Below, one piece after another: positions 21,282-33,603 of a DNA stretch of 64,000 nucleotides. Both the position numbers and the translations under genes were made by a program. The stretch spans positions 10,369,669 through 10,433,668 of the forward strand of contig NC_068344.1 of the NCBI RefSeq assembly GCF_014633365.1. The letters run 5' to 3'. Position 1 is the stretch's first letter. Each line of letters starts with the position of its first letter. This DNA is from Diospyros lotus. Lineage: Eukaryota; Streptophyta; Magnoliopsida; Ericales; Ebenaceae. The notes below the pieces were generated by a model. It was not told where the DNA came from, searched no databases, and was given only the letters and a program-made list of their open reading frames with translations.

Positions 21282-23707
21282 AAGGTAATGCTTCATCAAC
21301 TAAATGATCATATCCTAAACCATCAAAATTCGGCACTTACTACTGTCAAACAAGAGGAGACCTTAACAAAGAATCTAGGAATCTAGGAAGGGAGAAGCAG
21401 TGGTGTGACCACTGTGAAAAAAACCTTACCACACAAAGGAGACATGATGGAAGATTCATGGCAAACCAACTAATTGGAAGCAACAAAACAAGAGGGAAAT
21501 CACAAGATCGACCGATATAGTTGAGGCATCTACTAAAGCCGAGAACAGCACAAATTTAAACCTATCAGAAGAGCAGATCCAAGCCTTATACAGGTTGCTA
21601 AATCAAGGTATAAATCCCTCAAGTCCTCTTAATCCCCAACCTACAACATCCATAGCCTTGCAAGGAAATCCTCACTCCTCCCTAATTTCAAGAAAGCTTC
21701 CTAAGAATGTGTGAATAGTGGATACGGTTGCATCAGATCATATGTCAAGTTCTGCTAATTCAATGACTAAATATACCTCTTGTAGCACCTTTATTAATAT
21801 TTCTATGGCTGATGGCACAACCTCCCCTGCCTTGGGACTTGAAACAGTATGTATTTCAAAACTAAAACTAAGTTTGTCCTACATGTGCCAAGATTACAGT
21901 ACAATTTATTATCAGTCAGTAGAATAACCAAATATATGAACTGCAGTGTAACATTTTTTCCATCCTATTGTTTGCTTTAGGACCAAGTATTGGGGATGAT
22001 GATTGGCAGTGCTAAGGCTAGGGATGGCCTTTACTATTTGGCGGGGGATATTCCAAATTCTTCTACTAATAAGGTTGTTCTAAATGTAACAACCAATGCC
22101 AAGGTTATGTTATGGCATAAACGTTTAAGACACCCTAGTTTTCCTTGCCTAAAATCCTTATATCCTCAAATTTTCATCAATAAAGAATAAGTTTTTTCAT
22201 GTGAGCAGTGTACTCTTGCAAAATAGCATTGATCTCACCATCATGTTCAATCCTATAAGCCATCTAAACTATTTCATTTGATCCATAGTGATATTTAGGG
22301 TCCTTTTAAACACCCTAATATCTATGATTCTAGATGGTTTATAACATTCATTGATGATCATTCTAGAGCTTATTGAGTGTATCTTAGGAAGGAAAAATCA
22401 GAAGCTAGCAACATTTTCAAAAGATTTTACAAATTCATTTGGAATATGTTCCAAACTTCTATTCATATCCTTCAAACTGATAATGGCCGAGAATATTTCT
22501 CTCATAACTTTACTAACTACTTGTCCAAACATGGTATTTTTCATCAAAGCTCATGTCCATACACACAACAACAAAATAGTGTGGCTGGAAGAAAAAATAG
22601 ACATCTCCTGGAGGTGGCTCGAGCTATGATGTTTACTACCAATGTTCCTCATTTCTATTGGGGGCAAGTTATTCTTACAGCTGCTTATTTGATCAATCAA
22701 CTCCCTTCTAAAACCCCGAAATTTAGAACTCCTCTTGATACCTTTTGTGATCTATATCCAAATGCTTCATTTCTATCTTCAATTAATCCTAAGGTATTTG
22801 GGCGTATTGTGTATGTTCACAACAATAATCTCTCTTGGACCAAATTAGACCCCAAAGCTCTTAAGTGTATCTTTGTTGGGTATTCTCCTTCCCAAAAAGG
22901 ATACAAGTGGTATTGTCCTACCAACCGAAAATTCTTTGTGTCCACTGATGTCACCTTCTATGAGGATCTTCCATTTTATCAGTCTACAACTTCTCTAGAA
23001 GAGACTGATAGTCCACAACGAGATCCTCTTATTTCTCTTCCCTCTCTTGATCCTACACTGCCAGTATGTTCTCAAGGGGGAGCATCCTCAGCATCAACTC
23101 CTAACAACATACTGGCAAAACCTATCTCTTCTAATTCTCTTGATCCTCATGCCCCTAATCCTTCTTCTCCCTCTCCTATTACCTCTAAGCATGAGATTAC
23201 AGTCCCTATCCCCATTATCCTCAAAATCCAGTAGGCAACAATCCTCTGCTTGTTAATTCCAGACAACCTAAAGGCTATCCAGAGCCTTAGCATAGTCAAC
23301 CATCCCTTCCAGAGGCTAGTCCATCAAAGGATAGCATTGTTGTTCACATCACTCATAGCAGTGCTGCAAAAGGGGATGATCTGGATTGGGCTATGCCTAT
23401 AGCTCTACGAAAAGGGATAAGATCATGTGTCAAGTACCCTATGTCTAATCATTTGACCTATGCAAAATTGTCTCCTCAGTTCAGAGGGTTTAATGCAAAA
23501 ATTGACAGCATTGAAATTCCCAAAAATATCCAAGGTGCTATGAATGATCCTAAGTGGAAGGCTATTGTTATGGAAGAAATGACTACCTTAGTTGAAAATG
23601 ATACTTGCGATATTGTGAAACTACCTTCAAACAAGAAGTTAGTTGGATGTAAGTGGGTATTTACTGTGAAACATAATGCAGATGGGAGTGTTGAAAGATA
23701 TAAGGCT

Positions 23708-24165
23708 CGGTGTTCTAAAATGCGCTAGGCGCTAGTCAAGCGTCACCCTAGGGCCTAGCGCCTAGGCGGGGCCGTCAAAATGCAAGATCCCTCTAATTCA
23801 AACCCTAATTCCGCCTCCCAAAGTATTCCTAAGCTTCCCACAACATCCTTTGGGAACCCCTTCAGCGTCTTCAGGGCCGCTCACCACCGACGAGCCCACT
23901 CCGAGGTGAACTTCTGCCTAGCTGATGACTTGGATCTCATCTCCAACCCATTCGATGTCTTGCCAGGGAGCTTCGACAAGATTGGATCGAAGGATGATCT
24001 GTTATGCACTTATATGGATGTTGAGAAGCTCGAATCCAACTCCGCCGATAGCAGCAGCAGTCAGATTAACAATGCCAGTGGTAGCTGAGGTGGAAGGGAA
24101 ATGGGGCTTAATTGAGGTTGGCGCCTAGGATGTCGATTGGCATAAGGCCGCCTTTTTGAACACTA
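23708..24165 (+). mobile_element. Pack-type hAT element carrying a bZIP gene fragment
   Basis: 458 bp flanked by perfect 8-bp direct repeats ATAAGGCT (23700-23707 and 24166-24173); removing the element and one repeat restores the CopE RT frame. The ends are inverted repeats: CGGTGTTCTAAAATGCG on the left and TAGTGTTCAAAAAGGCG as the reverse complement of the right. An 8-bp duplication and such ends are the signature of hAT transposons. The subterminal DNA is rich in CTAGGCG-type GC motifs shared with the copies at 16151 and 56403. There is no transposase, so it is non-autonomous; the middle is a host gene segment. Confidence 0.85.
23780..24088 (+). pseudogene. Captured N-terminus of a group I bZIP transcription factor
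   Basis: An intact 102-codon frame with its own ATG, starting about 70 bp inside the hAT element. It reads MQDPSNSNPN, then HHRRAHSEVNF, DDLDLISNPFD, and DDLLCTYMDVEKLES. I recognise this as the start of plant group I bZIP proteins (bZIP18/52 type), whose N-termini carry HRRAHSEV and an acidic CxYMDIEKL motif. The basic region and leucine zipper are absent, so it cannot bind DNA. RAHS fits an RxxS phosphorylation site. The frame ends with TGA shortly before the right terminal region. It is read in the same direction as CopE pol. Expression is unknown. Confidence 0.8.
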
Positions 24166-25016
24166 ATAAGGCTAAATTGGTGGCCCAAAGGTTTACACAA
24201 ACCTATGGGATCGACTATGAGGAGACTTTTGCTCTTGTGGCTAAGCTTAATTCCATTCAGGTATTACTCTCCATTGTTGTTAATTTAGATTGGCCTCTCT
24301 TTCAATTTAATATTAAAAATGCCTTCCTTAGTGGTGATTTGGATGAGGAGATATATATGAAGATCCCCCTAGGTTTTGAACATAAAGTTGGCAGTGGAAA
24401 TGTTTGTAAACTTAAAAGGTCTATATGGTTTAAAGCAGTCAACAAGGGTTTGGTTCCAGAAATTCAGCATAACCCTAAACCAGTTAGGGTATAAACAAGG
24501 ACAAGCTGACCATACCTTGTTTATAAAACCCACAGGAAATGGAAGGAAATCTATACTAATTGTCTGTGTTGATGATATTATTGTGACAAGGGATAATATG
24601 CAAGAAATTGACAACTTGAAGAAGCAATTGAGGGCTGAATTTGAAGTCAAAGACCTAGGAGTCATGAGATACTTCTTAGGAATAGAGGTGGCTCGGAGAA
24701 AAGATGGCTTATTCATCTCACAAAGGAAATATACAATTGATCTACTAAGAGATACAAGAATGTTGGCATGCAGACCTGTTGGAACTCCCTTAGACAAAGG
24801 CTGGAAGGTTGGAGAAAAAGATGATGATACTCCAATAGAAAAAGAAAGATACCAAAGGTTGGTTGGGAGGTTAATTTATTTGTCACTTACCAAGCCAGAC
24901 ATAGCCTATGCAATAAGTGTAATTAGTCAGTACATGCATTCTCCTACTCAAAGGCATATGAATGTTGTTTTTCATGTACTAAGATGCCTTAAAGGGACAC
25001 TTAGAAAATGATTAAT

Positions 25017-25439
25017 GTCTTAAAAACAAAGGAGACAGTCGATAGATAGCTAAAACGGTCAACTGATTTTGATGCAGAGGCGATCAACAACACACAGCCG
25101 AGAGTTGCTTTTGAACCAATCGACTGGCTTAAAAAGCTGATCGACAACTTAGCCTAAAACGGTCGACCAGATGGAACAGACGGTCGACAGCTTAGCCTTG
25201 CTCAATTTTCAAGCATTTCAAAACCATTTTGATGAAATAAAATTAAACGATTCTTTTATCATAAAAATATGATTTTCCAAATGCCATCAAGATATTTGAG
25301 AACAAGATTTTTGACATTGGATGAAATTGATTTGCATGATAAATTGATTTTCATTTTGGTGCTTGAAAAGAAAGATAGATGCACCAATCAAATTTTAACT
25401 TAAACTCAATATTTGTTTTTCATCATCAAAACCATAACA
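25017..25439 (-). mobile_element. LTR fragment of a second Sirevirus-like element
   Basis: On the minus strand it begins TGTTATGGTTTTGATGATG at 25439, followed by an AT-rich stretch and then a cluster of GTCGAC/ATCGAC motifs (25040-25190). This is the same order as the start of the SIRE-A LTR. It breaks off at 25017, so TATA box, primer site and coding region are missing. It separates CopE from CopD. Confidence 0.6.
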
Positions 25440-25911
25440 AAGGCAAAATAACAAAGGTAATGTTCAATCATCCTTCTTGTCAAAACAGGAAAATACCATA
25501 GAATGGATTGTTGATTCAGGGGCATCCAACCACATGACTGGGTCATCCACTCTCTTCTCGTCATATAATGTGATGGAGAGGTAAAAATTACTGTGGTTGA
25601 TGGTAGCTCTTCGATTGTGGCTGGAATTGGAAATCTAAACCTATTTGGGTTAAAATTGAAATGTGTCCTACATGTTTTGAGCTTAAAATATAATCTCATA
25701 TCTACCAGTAAATTAACTAAAGATCAAAATTGTACAGTAACTTTTTTTCCTACTCATTGTGAATTTAAGGATTTGTCTACGAGGACGATGATTGGAAATG
25801 CTAAGGAACAAAAATGCCTTTATTATTTCTCTGATTCTCCTTCAAGACCTAGTTCACTTAAAAAATTCTTTGTCCAGTGTTTCAAATTCTAATGTTTTCC
25901 TTTGGCATAAC
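25440..25911 (+). pseudogene. CopD protease and start of the GAG_PRE domain
   Basis: Reads EWIVDSGASNHMTG, with the protease D-S-G triad near 25512-25520. A frameshift follows near 25580; the other frame (25593-25892) continues with VLHVLSLKYNLISTSKLTKD and ends in the zinc-binding region LWHN, where GypC inserted. Confidence 0.75.
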
Positions 25912-26343
25912 TGTCGCGGAAATGAGGTGACAAGAGGATCGCACTCCGAATTCAGTGAGAATTAAGAAGATGCAATCGAGTTTACAGAGGAAACGAAGAG
26001 AAAAGAGAGAGATAGCTAGAAGAATTTAGAAAGAGAGAGAGACAGAAAGATGTAGGGAGGAATTTAGAAATCTGATATTCATTCAAGTTGTCATTCCAAG
26101 AGAGACTTAGAAAGTGATATACTTGGTAGGATAGGCGCTACAACAGGGGATTCTCTCATGTCCAACAGTTGTAACAATATAATTTGTCCTATTCAAACCC
26201 CTTTACACATGGCAATCTATGGCTAACAAATAGCTAACAACTTCTCTAGAAATTACAACAATAACTAGTAAATGCAAACAGTAAATAGCTACGAATTACA
26301 GCAAAAATAAAAATGACCACTAATATGAATGATTGTCATGACA
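25912..26343 (-). repeat. 3' LTR of GypC
   Basis: TGTCGCGGAAATG to GATTGTCATGACA on the plus strand. The adjoining TTTCCCCCTCCCTT (26344-26357) is the polypurine tract when read on the minus strand. Confidence 0.92.
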
Positions 26344-26357
26344 TTTCCCCCTCCCTT

Positions 26358-29300
26358 AGCCGATTTCTTGTCCTCAAGAAATGTTAAGGTCCAGGAGGTA
26401 CTCCCAAGTGCTGCAATCTGACGAACTATCTTGCCATTTGACCAAAACCTAAATCAATGGAGCCCTGTGCTTGTAAATCACCCTTCTTTCAATAATAGCC
26501 TCTGGTTCCACTGGCTTGTTAGTCTCTTTAGGAAGTATGGGTAAGGCAGTACTCACCAGTTGTGCTGCCACTGAACTCTTTAGCTACACATGAAATACCA
26601 GATGGATTTGGGACCCGGCTGGTAGCCTTAGACGGTATTCCACTCTTCCTACCTTAGCCTCTATGGGAAAAGGCCTGAAATACTTGGGACTAAGCTTGGT
26701 TACCTTTCCATGAGTAATTGACTTTAAATGTGGGTACATCAGCCTCAAGTACACTTCGTCCCCTACAGCAAACTCCTTCTCACTCCTTCTCCTATCACCT
26801 GTTTGTTTCATTCGATTTCGGGCAGCTGCTAGTTCCTGCTTCAATTGTTGTGATACCCTTCTTCGTTGCTGAAGATAGTCATCCATTGTTGCTACCTTAG
26901 AGCCTCCTTCCACGGCTAGTAGGATAGGTGCTTTGTATCCAAATAGGGCCTCGAAGGGGGACATGTTAATAGAAGAATGGTGGTTGGTGTTATACCAACA
27001 TTGAGCCAAAGATAACCACCTATGCCACTCCTTAGGCTGTAAAAGGCTATTACACCTTAGATAGGTCTCCAAGCTTTGGTTCACTCGCTCAGACTACCCA
27101 TCTGATTGAGGATGGTATGCTATAAACATGCTCAGTTTTACTCCTAAGGCCCTCATGAGTTCCTACCACATCAAGCTAGTGAAAATTTTGTCCCAGTCGA
27201 AAACAATGTACTTAGGAGTCCCATGCAGCTTAACCACTCGATCTAAGAAAGCCCTAGCCACCTCTTAAACTGTATAAGGGTGAATCAACCCTATAAAATG
27301 AGCAAATTTTGTAAAACGGTCCACTACAACCAAAATATTGTCCTTCCCTTCTGATTTGGGTAACACTTCCACAAAATCCATGGACACATTTAACCAAGCT
27401 TGGCTGGGAATCGGCAATGGCTATAATAGTCCCGAATAGGCTACCGTTTCTAATTTACACCTCTTGCAAGGGTCACAGGCTGTCACAAACCTCTTAACTT
27501 CTGTTCTCATTCCCGGCCAATGGAAAAGCTGCCTCACTCTCAAGTAAGTGTTTTGTACTCTTGAGTGCCCTCCCAAGAGAGACTCGTGCAAGGCTTGCAT
27601 GATTTTACCCTTGAGTTTTGCCTCATCCCCAATCACCACTCTTCCCTAATATCTCAGCATTCCTTCCACTAAGGTATACCCTTCTACCTCAGTGGATCCC
27701 ATAGACAACCTTTCTAGCAGCCCTTTTATCTTCTCATCCCCTTCATAACTGTCAACCACCTCTTGGTACCACTCCGAAACCACCAGGGTTATGGTTGATG
27801 TACTCCTTTCCTCATGGCACCTTGATATAGCATCAGCCACGACATTTTATCTTCCCTCTTCCTATACTATATGGTATAATCGAGGCTCATCAGTTTAGAC
27901 ATGCCTTTCTTCTATAGCTAAGTATGTAGTTTCTGTTGTACCAGAAACTTTAAGCTTTCATGATCAATCCTAATTATGAATCTACCCCCTTCCAAATAAT
28001 GCCTCCACTTATTAACAGCCATCAACACCGCTATCAATTCCTTTTCATAGATACTAAGTCCCAAATGCTTAGGGCTCAAGACTTGGCTCAAAAATGATAA
28101 TGGTACCAACACCGCCCCAATGCCCGTGCCACTTGCATCAGTTTCTCGAACAAAAGATTTTGTGAAGTCGGGCAGCCCTAGGACCAACACTCTGTTCATG
28201 GCCCCCTTCAGCTTCTTAAAGGCCTCTTTAGCCAAAGGGCCCCAATTGAATCCCCCATTTCTTCAAGAGGTCTGTTAGGGGCTTACTGATGGCCCCATAG
28301 TCGTTCACAAACCAACAGTAGTAACCGGTTAATCCTAAAAATCCTCTTAGCCCTCTCATCGTTGTAGGCCTCTACTTTTCTTGGGTCCATGCTAACACTT
28401 TCTCGGGATATGATATGACCCAAATACTCAACATGCCCTTAACCAAAAACACACTTAGATTTCTTAATAAAGAGCTGGTTCGACCTGAGAATTTCAAGGG
28501 AAGTCTTTAGGTGGGATAGGTGTTAATCAAAAGTAAGGCTATAGAATAGTATATCATAAAAGAATACCAATATAAATTTTCAAAGGTAGGGTTTAAAAAT
28601 TCTATTCATGAGGGATTGAAAAGTAGTTGGGGCATTGGTGAGCCTAAATGGCATCACCAAGAATTCAAAGTGCCCATGGTGGGTTCTAAAGGCTGTTTTT
28701 GGTATGTCCTCGAGCCTCATTCTAATTTGGTGATAACTCGAGCGTAGGTCAAGCTTAGAAAAGAATTGGGCATTGTGTAATTCATCTAAAAGGTCCTCAA
28801 CAAGGGGTATAGGAAACTTATCTTTGATGGTCATGGCATTGAGTTGGCGATAATCCACACAAAATCACCATGATCCATCTTTCTTTTTAACTAGTAAAAC
28901 AAGGGAGCCAAAAGGGCTTTGGCTCAGGCGGATAATAGACTGTTAAAGCATATCCCTAACCATTTTCTCAATCTCACTCTTTTGAATTGGGGAATATCGA
29001 TAAGACCTAATGTTAACAGGTTCTATGTTTGGCTTTAGGTTTATAGTGTGGTCAAAAACTCAGGTAAGAGGAAGGGATGTGGGTTCAACAAACAAATCCT
29101 CATAAACTTCCAGCAATGTATTAAGAGAATCTAAGGGATGTACCTGGTCAGACATACCTTGGGGTGTGCCGACAGTCAGGAATACGTCTCCTCGCCCCCT
29201 TGGTTCGACATGGCTATCCTCTAGGGCCACAATTGAGAATAGATTTTCCAATTGACTCCACTTCCCTCTGATCACCTTTTGCAATCTTTTCCCTGAAATC

Positions 29301-29620
29301 ATTTTGCACGCCCCCATTTCTTTTCCTCCTGTCAACTTCGTCTTCCTCCCTTCCCTCTCAAAGAAGACCTCCATCTAATTGAAGTTAAAGCTAATGGGGC
29401 TCACCCCTTTCATCCAATCTACGCCAAGCACTACATCACAACCCCCTAGCTACAGCAGTCTCAGGTCTGCCTCAAACCTTTCCCCTTGCATCTCCCACCC
29501 AAAGCCATTACAAGCTGAATTACTCATCACCCAACTTCCATTGGCCACTGTCACGCTCAAGGGTGGGGTTCCCGTGAGCTAACACTTGAGTCTTTCGGTC
29601 ATGCTTTCATCAAGAAAGCT
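26358..29620 (-). pseudogene. GypC pol (PR-RT-RNaseH-IN), inactivated
   Basis: Protease has D-S-G-S-T-H near 29610-29630. RT fingers and palm are open at 28858-28580 ([31 protein letters not shown]). The catalytic motif at about 28550-28560 reads FFYDIL instead of FFDDIL, so the first catalytic Asp is lost. RNaseH is at 28235-27918 (TDASGTGIGAVL). The integrase HHCC zinc region is at 27639-27421, the C-terminal part and polyprotein tail at 27084-26584 (FPIEAKVGRVEYRLRLP, IHLVFHV). Numerous stops separate these blocks. It cannot make a working polymerase. Confidence 0.85.
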
Positions 29621-29639
29621 GTGGGTACTCCCACTATCA

Positions 29640-30890
29640 ATTAAAATCATCAAATTACATCTGTTAGTTTATCCCTCTACCTTGATGATTTTATTGTTAG
29701 TTACCCCCTTCAGAGCATGAATTGAGATCTCCCCATTATCTTCCTCTCCATCCTCCCCAGTGTCCTCTCTCTCTGCTTCCTCGAGGTCCTCCTTTTCATC
29801 CCCTTCCAGTAGCAGAATCTGCCTCTTACATTGATGCCCAAGGTGGTACTTGTCACCACATCGAAAACAAAGACTAGCCAATCTCCTTTGCTCTCTTAAC
29901 TGCTCCCCGTAGGGAACAAGGCTTGTCTCCAACACTACTCCTCTATGTTGTTGTCTTTGCTTCCTCATTAATGCTTCTACCGACATTTCTTGTGGTCGAG
30001 CACTTTCAGAGGCTTTCTCCACCGTCCTTGGTCTCATCATCTTTACCATTGGTTATAACTCCTCACTTAGGCCACTCATGAAGCTTGACACAAAGTAAGC
30101 TTCTGATAAGTGAGGATTGTGGCAAATCGTGAACAATCTTAATTCCTCAAACTTTTGCAAATAAGCCCCAACGCTCCTTGTTTGCTTAAGCTTATTAAAC
30201 TCTTCTCTCATATCCACCATACTCCACTCCCCAAATCGCTCACACAATTTTTTAGAAAACTCTTCCCATGTGTAATCTTCCCTCACGCTAAGGCACCCCA
30301 GGAACCAAGCATCAACTGCTTCATTGAAGTAAGCAGTGGCCAACGTCACCCTTTTCCCTCTAGGTATGTTGTGCCAATTGAATATCCTATCGCATTTCCT
30401 CAACCACCACCGGGGGTTAACCCCTTCGAATGTCAATATCTCCATTCGAGGCATGGGAAACCCCAAGGGATGGGCATGAGGCTGCTCATTCCTTTCTCCG
30501 CCCATAGCTCTGTCCAATCCTTCCTCAAGATCTACCTCAATCTCCGAGGTCCCTTCCATCCTATTCATTCTATTCCTCAATAATATGGGATCGTCTCTTT
30601 CACGTGGAGGAAAATTAGGAGCCATTCTTACCACGTTTTGGCGAGTAAACATGATCATGAATTGTTGCATCTACGCCCCCATGTCTTCTCGCAGCTTGGC
30701 CATGGACCCTTCTAGTCTTTGTTTCATTCCCTCCAACGAACTTTCTAGCTTGCAATCCATCGCCATGATTGCCTCATGATTTCTTTCTCCCCCAATCTCC
30801 AGTTGGTCAATCCTACTCTGGACATCCGACACAGTTGAGCTAACTCACTGCAACTGTCTCGAAGTTTTTCATATAGGTTCCTTCCGCCAT
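29640..30890 (-). pseudogene. GypC gag
   Basis: Starts at ATG 30890 (MAEGTYMKNFE), has an early frameshift, then a long open stretch 30670-30053 covering the capsid domain (GVNPRWWLRKCDRIFNWHNI, FSKKLCERFGEW). After a stop at 30053 the same frame continues to 29669 with a zinc knuckle (CFRCGDKYHLGHQC) and an acidic tail. GypM and GypQ have the same arrangement. Confidence 0.85.
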
Positions 30891-30939
30891 CGCGACCACC
30901 TAGCAGCTTCGGCCAAGAACCGATGCTCTGATACCAATT

Positions 30940-31365
30940 TGTCACGAAAATGAGGTGACAAGAGGATCGCACTCCAAATTTAGTGAGTATTAGGAAGATG
31001 CAATCGAGTTTACAGAGAAAACGGAGAGAAGAAAGAGAGATAGCTAAAAGAATTTAGAAAGAGAGAGAGAGATGTAGGGAGGAATTTAGAAATTTAATAG
31101 TCATTCAAGTTGTCGTTCCAAGAGAGACTTGGAAGGTGATATACTCAGTAGGATAGGCATTGCCACAGGGGATTCCCTCCTGTCCAATGATTGTAACAAT
31201 ATAATTTGACCTATTCAAGCCCCTTTACATGTGGCAATTTATGGCTAACAAACAACTAACAACTTCTCTAGAAATTATAGCAATAACTAGTAAATGCAAA
31301 CAGTAAATAGTTACAAATTGCGGCAAAAATAAAAATGATTGCTAATATGAATGGTTGTCGTGACA
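30940..31365 (-). repeat. 5' LTR of GypC and primer site
   Basis: TGTCACGAAAATG to GGTTGTCGTGACA; the primer site TGGTATCAGAGC is at 30936-30925 on the minus strand. It matches the left LTR with scattered differences and small indels. Confidence 0.92.
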
Positions 31366-33215
31366 ATAACCATCTTGGTCATCCTAATTTTAGTTATTTG
31401 AAATACTTGTACCCAGACTTATTTATCAACAAAGATGTTTCTACTTTCAATTGTGAACATTGTATTTTTGCTAAACAATCTTAGAAACATCATCTAGATC
31501 ATTCTTATCAAGCATCCAAACCATTTCATCTCATCCACAATGACATTTGGTCGATTCCCAGATATTACTGGAGCTCGATGGTTTATTACCTTTATAGATG
31601 ACCATACATGTGTGTGTTGGATTTTTAGTCATCTATGCAAATTCTCCATATTGACAATGGCAAGGAGTATTTCTCACATGAGTTTAATAACTATCTGGTT
31701 GAAAATGGTATTTTTTATCGGAGTTCTTGTACTCATACTCCTCAACATAATGGTATTATTGAGCAGAAAAATCAGCATATTCTTGAAGTTGCCTGCTCTC
31801 TTATGTTTACCATTAACGTTCCAAACCATTTTTGGGGAGAAGCTATTTTAATTGTTACTTGCCTTATCAATCAACTTCCATCCAAAACCCTTCATTTCCA
31901 AACTCCTCTCAGTTGTTTGAGGCAAGTGTTTCCTTCTATTAGGATTCTTGATTCTCTTCCCCTAAAAATTTTTGGGTGCATTGTCTTTGTCCATAACTCC
32001 AGTCTCACACAAGGAAAACTTGATCCGAAGGCTCATAAATGTATTTTCCTTAACTATTCTCCTACTCAAAAAGGATACAAATGATATTGCCATACTTTCA
32101 GAAGGTTCTACATCTCCTATGATACCACCTTCCTAGAAAATCAACCCTTCTTTCCCAATGCTTCTCTTTTGGGGGAGAACTCAACCAAAGAAAATAATTG
32201 GAATCCATCTATTTCCCTTCCAATCTCACATCTGTTGTCCATCCCAGCACAAAAGGAAATCCATGACCAACAATTTGAATCTGAACCCATATAAGGGGCT
32301 GGTTAAGGGGGAGAATCTGAGAAAAAATCCCGAGAAGAACTAATAGTTTACTATAGAAGACGGTGAGTTCCTCTACAAAGCTAACAACTGGATCCGAAGC
32401 CAAATCTAGTGGAAGAGACACAGTCTGGGAAGGTAAGTGTACAGTTGATGATCTTGATGCGCCTGTTGCCCTTAGGAAATGAGTAAGGTTTTGCACTCAA
32501 CACCCCATATCCAGTTATCTTACTTATTCTAAGCTCTCCAAAGTACAAGGCATTTACTTCAAAATTTGATCACGTGGAGATTCTAATAATGTTTATGAAG
32601 CAATCCAGGATAAAAAAAATGGAGAGTAACTATAATGGAGGAAATGACAGCATTGAATGATAAGAAAACTTGGGATATTGTTACTCTTCTCGAAGGAAAT
32701 AAGGATGTAGGGTGCAAATGGATATTTATCACAAAACTGGATGCTAATGGGAATATAGATAGATAAAAGGTAAGGCTAGTTGCTCAGGGGTACACTCAAA
32801 TTTATGGTATAGATTATGAGGAAATCTTTGCTCCTGTTACCAAGCTGAATTCCATTAGATTTCTTATTTCTCTTGCTGCCAATCTAGACTAGGAACTATA
32901 CCAACTATATATGAAGAATGCAAGCTTGGAATAAGAATTATATATGAAACTGCCTCCGGGATTTGAAAAAGGCAAAGTTGGCATGGCGTGTAAGCTAAAG
33001 AAATCTTTATATGGACTGAAGCAGTCCCCTAGAGTGTGGTTTACCCGATTTAGTACAACTATGAAGCAATTCGATTACACACAAAGTTAGGCTAACCACA
33101 TTCTAGTTGTGAAGAAGTCTAAGGATGAAAAAGGGCTATACTTATAGTCTATGTGGATTATATGGTTATTATTAGTGATGATACTTAAGAAATTATCATA
33201 CTTAAAAGTAAATTG
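31366..33215 (+). pseudogene. CopD integrase and RT fragment
   Basis: Continues from the GAG_PRE zinc region (HLGHPNFSYLKYLYPDLF, CEHCIFAKQ). Integrase core follows in two frames (31540, 31635; LHIDNGKEYFSHEF, FWGEAILIVTCLINQLPSKT). RT (32640-33215) retains [26 protein letters not shown] and KKSLYGLKQSPRVWF with at least six stops. GypQ inserted after SKL. Confidence 0.78.
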
Positions 33216-33553
33216 TGTCGTGTACCTAAGGGGGAATAATTGTAATAAACAATAAAGACTGGTAGGTAATTGTAATTGTGAGGAATTTAGACATTTACAT
33301 GCAGAAGTGGCAACCGTTTCTGGTGTCAACTTCTGCTAGGGACGAGTATATAAGCTCGGCCTGCCTCCTTATGAAGATATCGAATATCATTTGAACAATT
33401 TCCTATTCTATTTCCTTCTCAATTCTCTTTCTCTCTCTCGTTTCATCTTCTAATTTCCCCCCCTTTCTCTAATTCATCTCTCCCCTATATAATTCCCACC
33501 AAGTTCTCTCTACAAAATGAGAGAACACTTTGCTGAATCCAGAGGATTCAACA
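33216..33553 (+). repeat. 5' LTR of GypQ and primer site
   Basis: TGTCGTGTACC to GATTCAACA, followed by TGGTATCAGAGC at 33556-33567. GAGTATATAAGC near 33345 is a likely TATA box. Confidence 0.88.
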
Positions 33554-33603
33554 ATTGGTATCAGAGCAATGATCTTGGCCCCAGAACTTTGACAAGTTAT
33601 ACA

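Larger units (their letters stand above)
20174..25016 (+). mobile_element. CopE: decayed Ty1/copia element lacking its 3' end
   Basis: Begins with a 325-bp LTR (TGTTGGACGAG to TTGTTTCA), a degenerate primer site, gag, protease, integrase and reverse transcriptase. It stops abruptly in RNaseH at about 25016, where a Sirevirus-like LTR fragment begins. No 3' LTR of this type is present. Many stops and frameshifts show it is old. It carries the bZIP-containing hAT element. Confidence 0.8.
21718..25016 (+). pseudogene. CopE pol, interrupted by a hAT insertion
   Basis: Protease remnant at 21718 (VASDHMSSS; the catalytic D-S-G is degraded). GAG_PRE zinc region at 21990-22190 (LWHKRLRHPSF). Integrase core and C-terminus at 22377-23234 (LQTDNGREYF). 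RT begins at about 23393, is split after ERYKA (23707) by the hAT element, and resumes with KLVAQRFTQTYGIDYEETFA at 24173. A frameshift near 24430 moves RT to the frame ending at 25011, which contains the VDDII catalytic site near 24570. It ends inside RNaseH (LRCLKGTLRK). Confidence 0.82.
25912..31365 (-). mobile_element. GypC: full-length Ty3/gypsy chromovirus
   Basis: 5454 bp with LTRs 25912-26343 (432 bp) and 30940-31365 (426 bp) and a perfect target duplication ATAAC (25907-25911 and 31366-31370). Minus-strand order: 5' LTR, tRNA-Met primer site 30936-30925, gag, PR, RT, RNaseH, IN, polypurine tract (26357-26344), 3' LTR. The size and short LTRs suit the Reina group of chromoviruses. Pol carries many stops. 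Confidence 0.92.
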
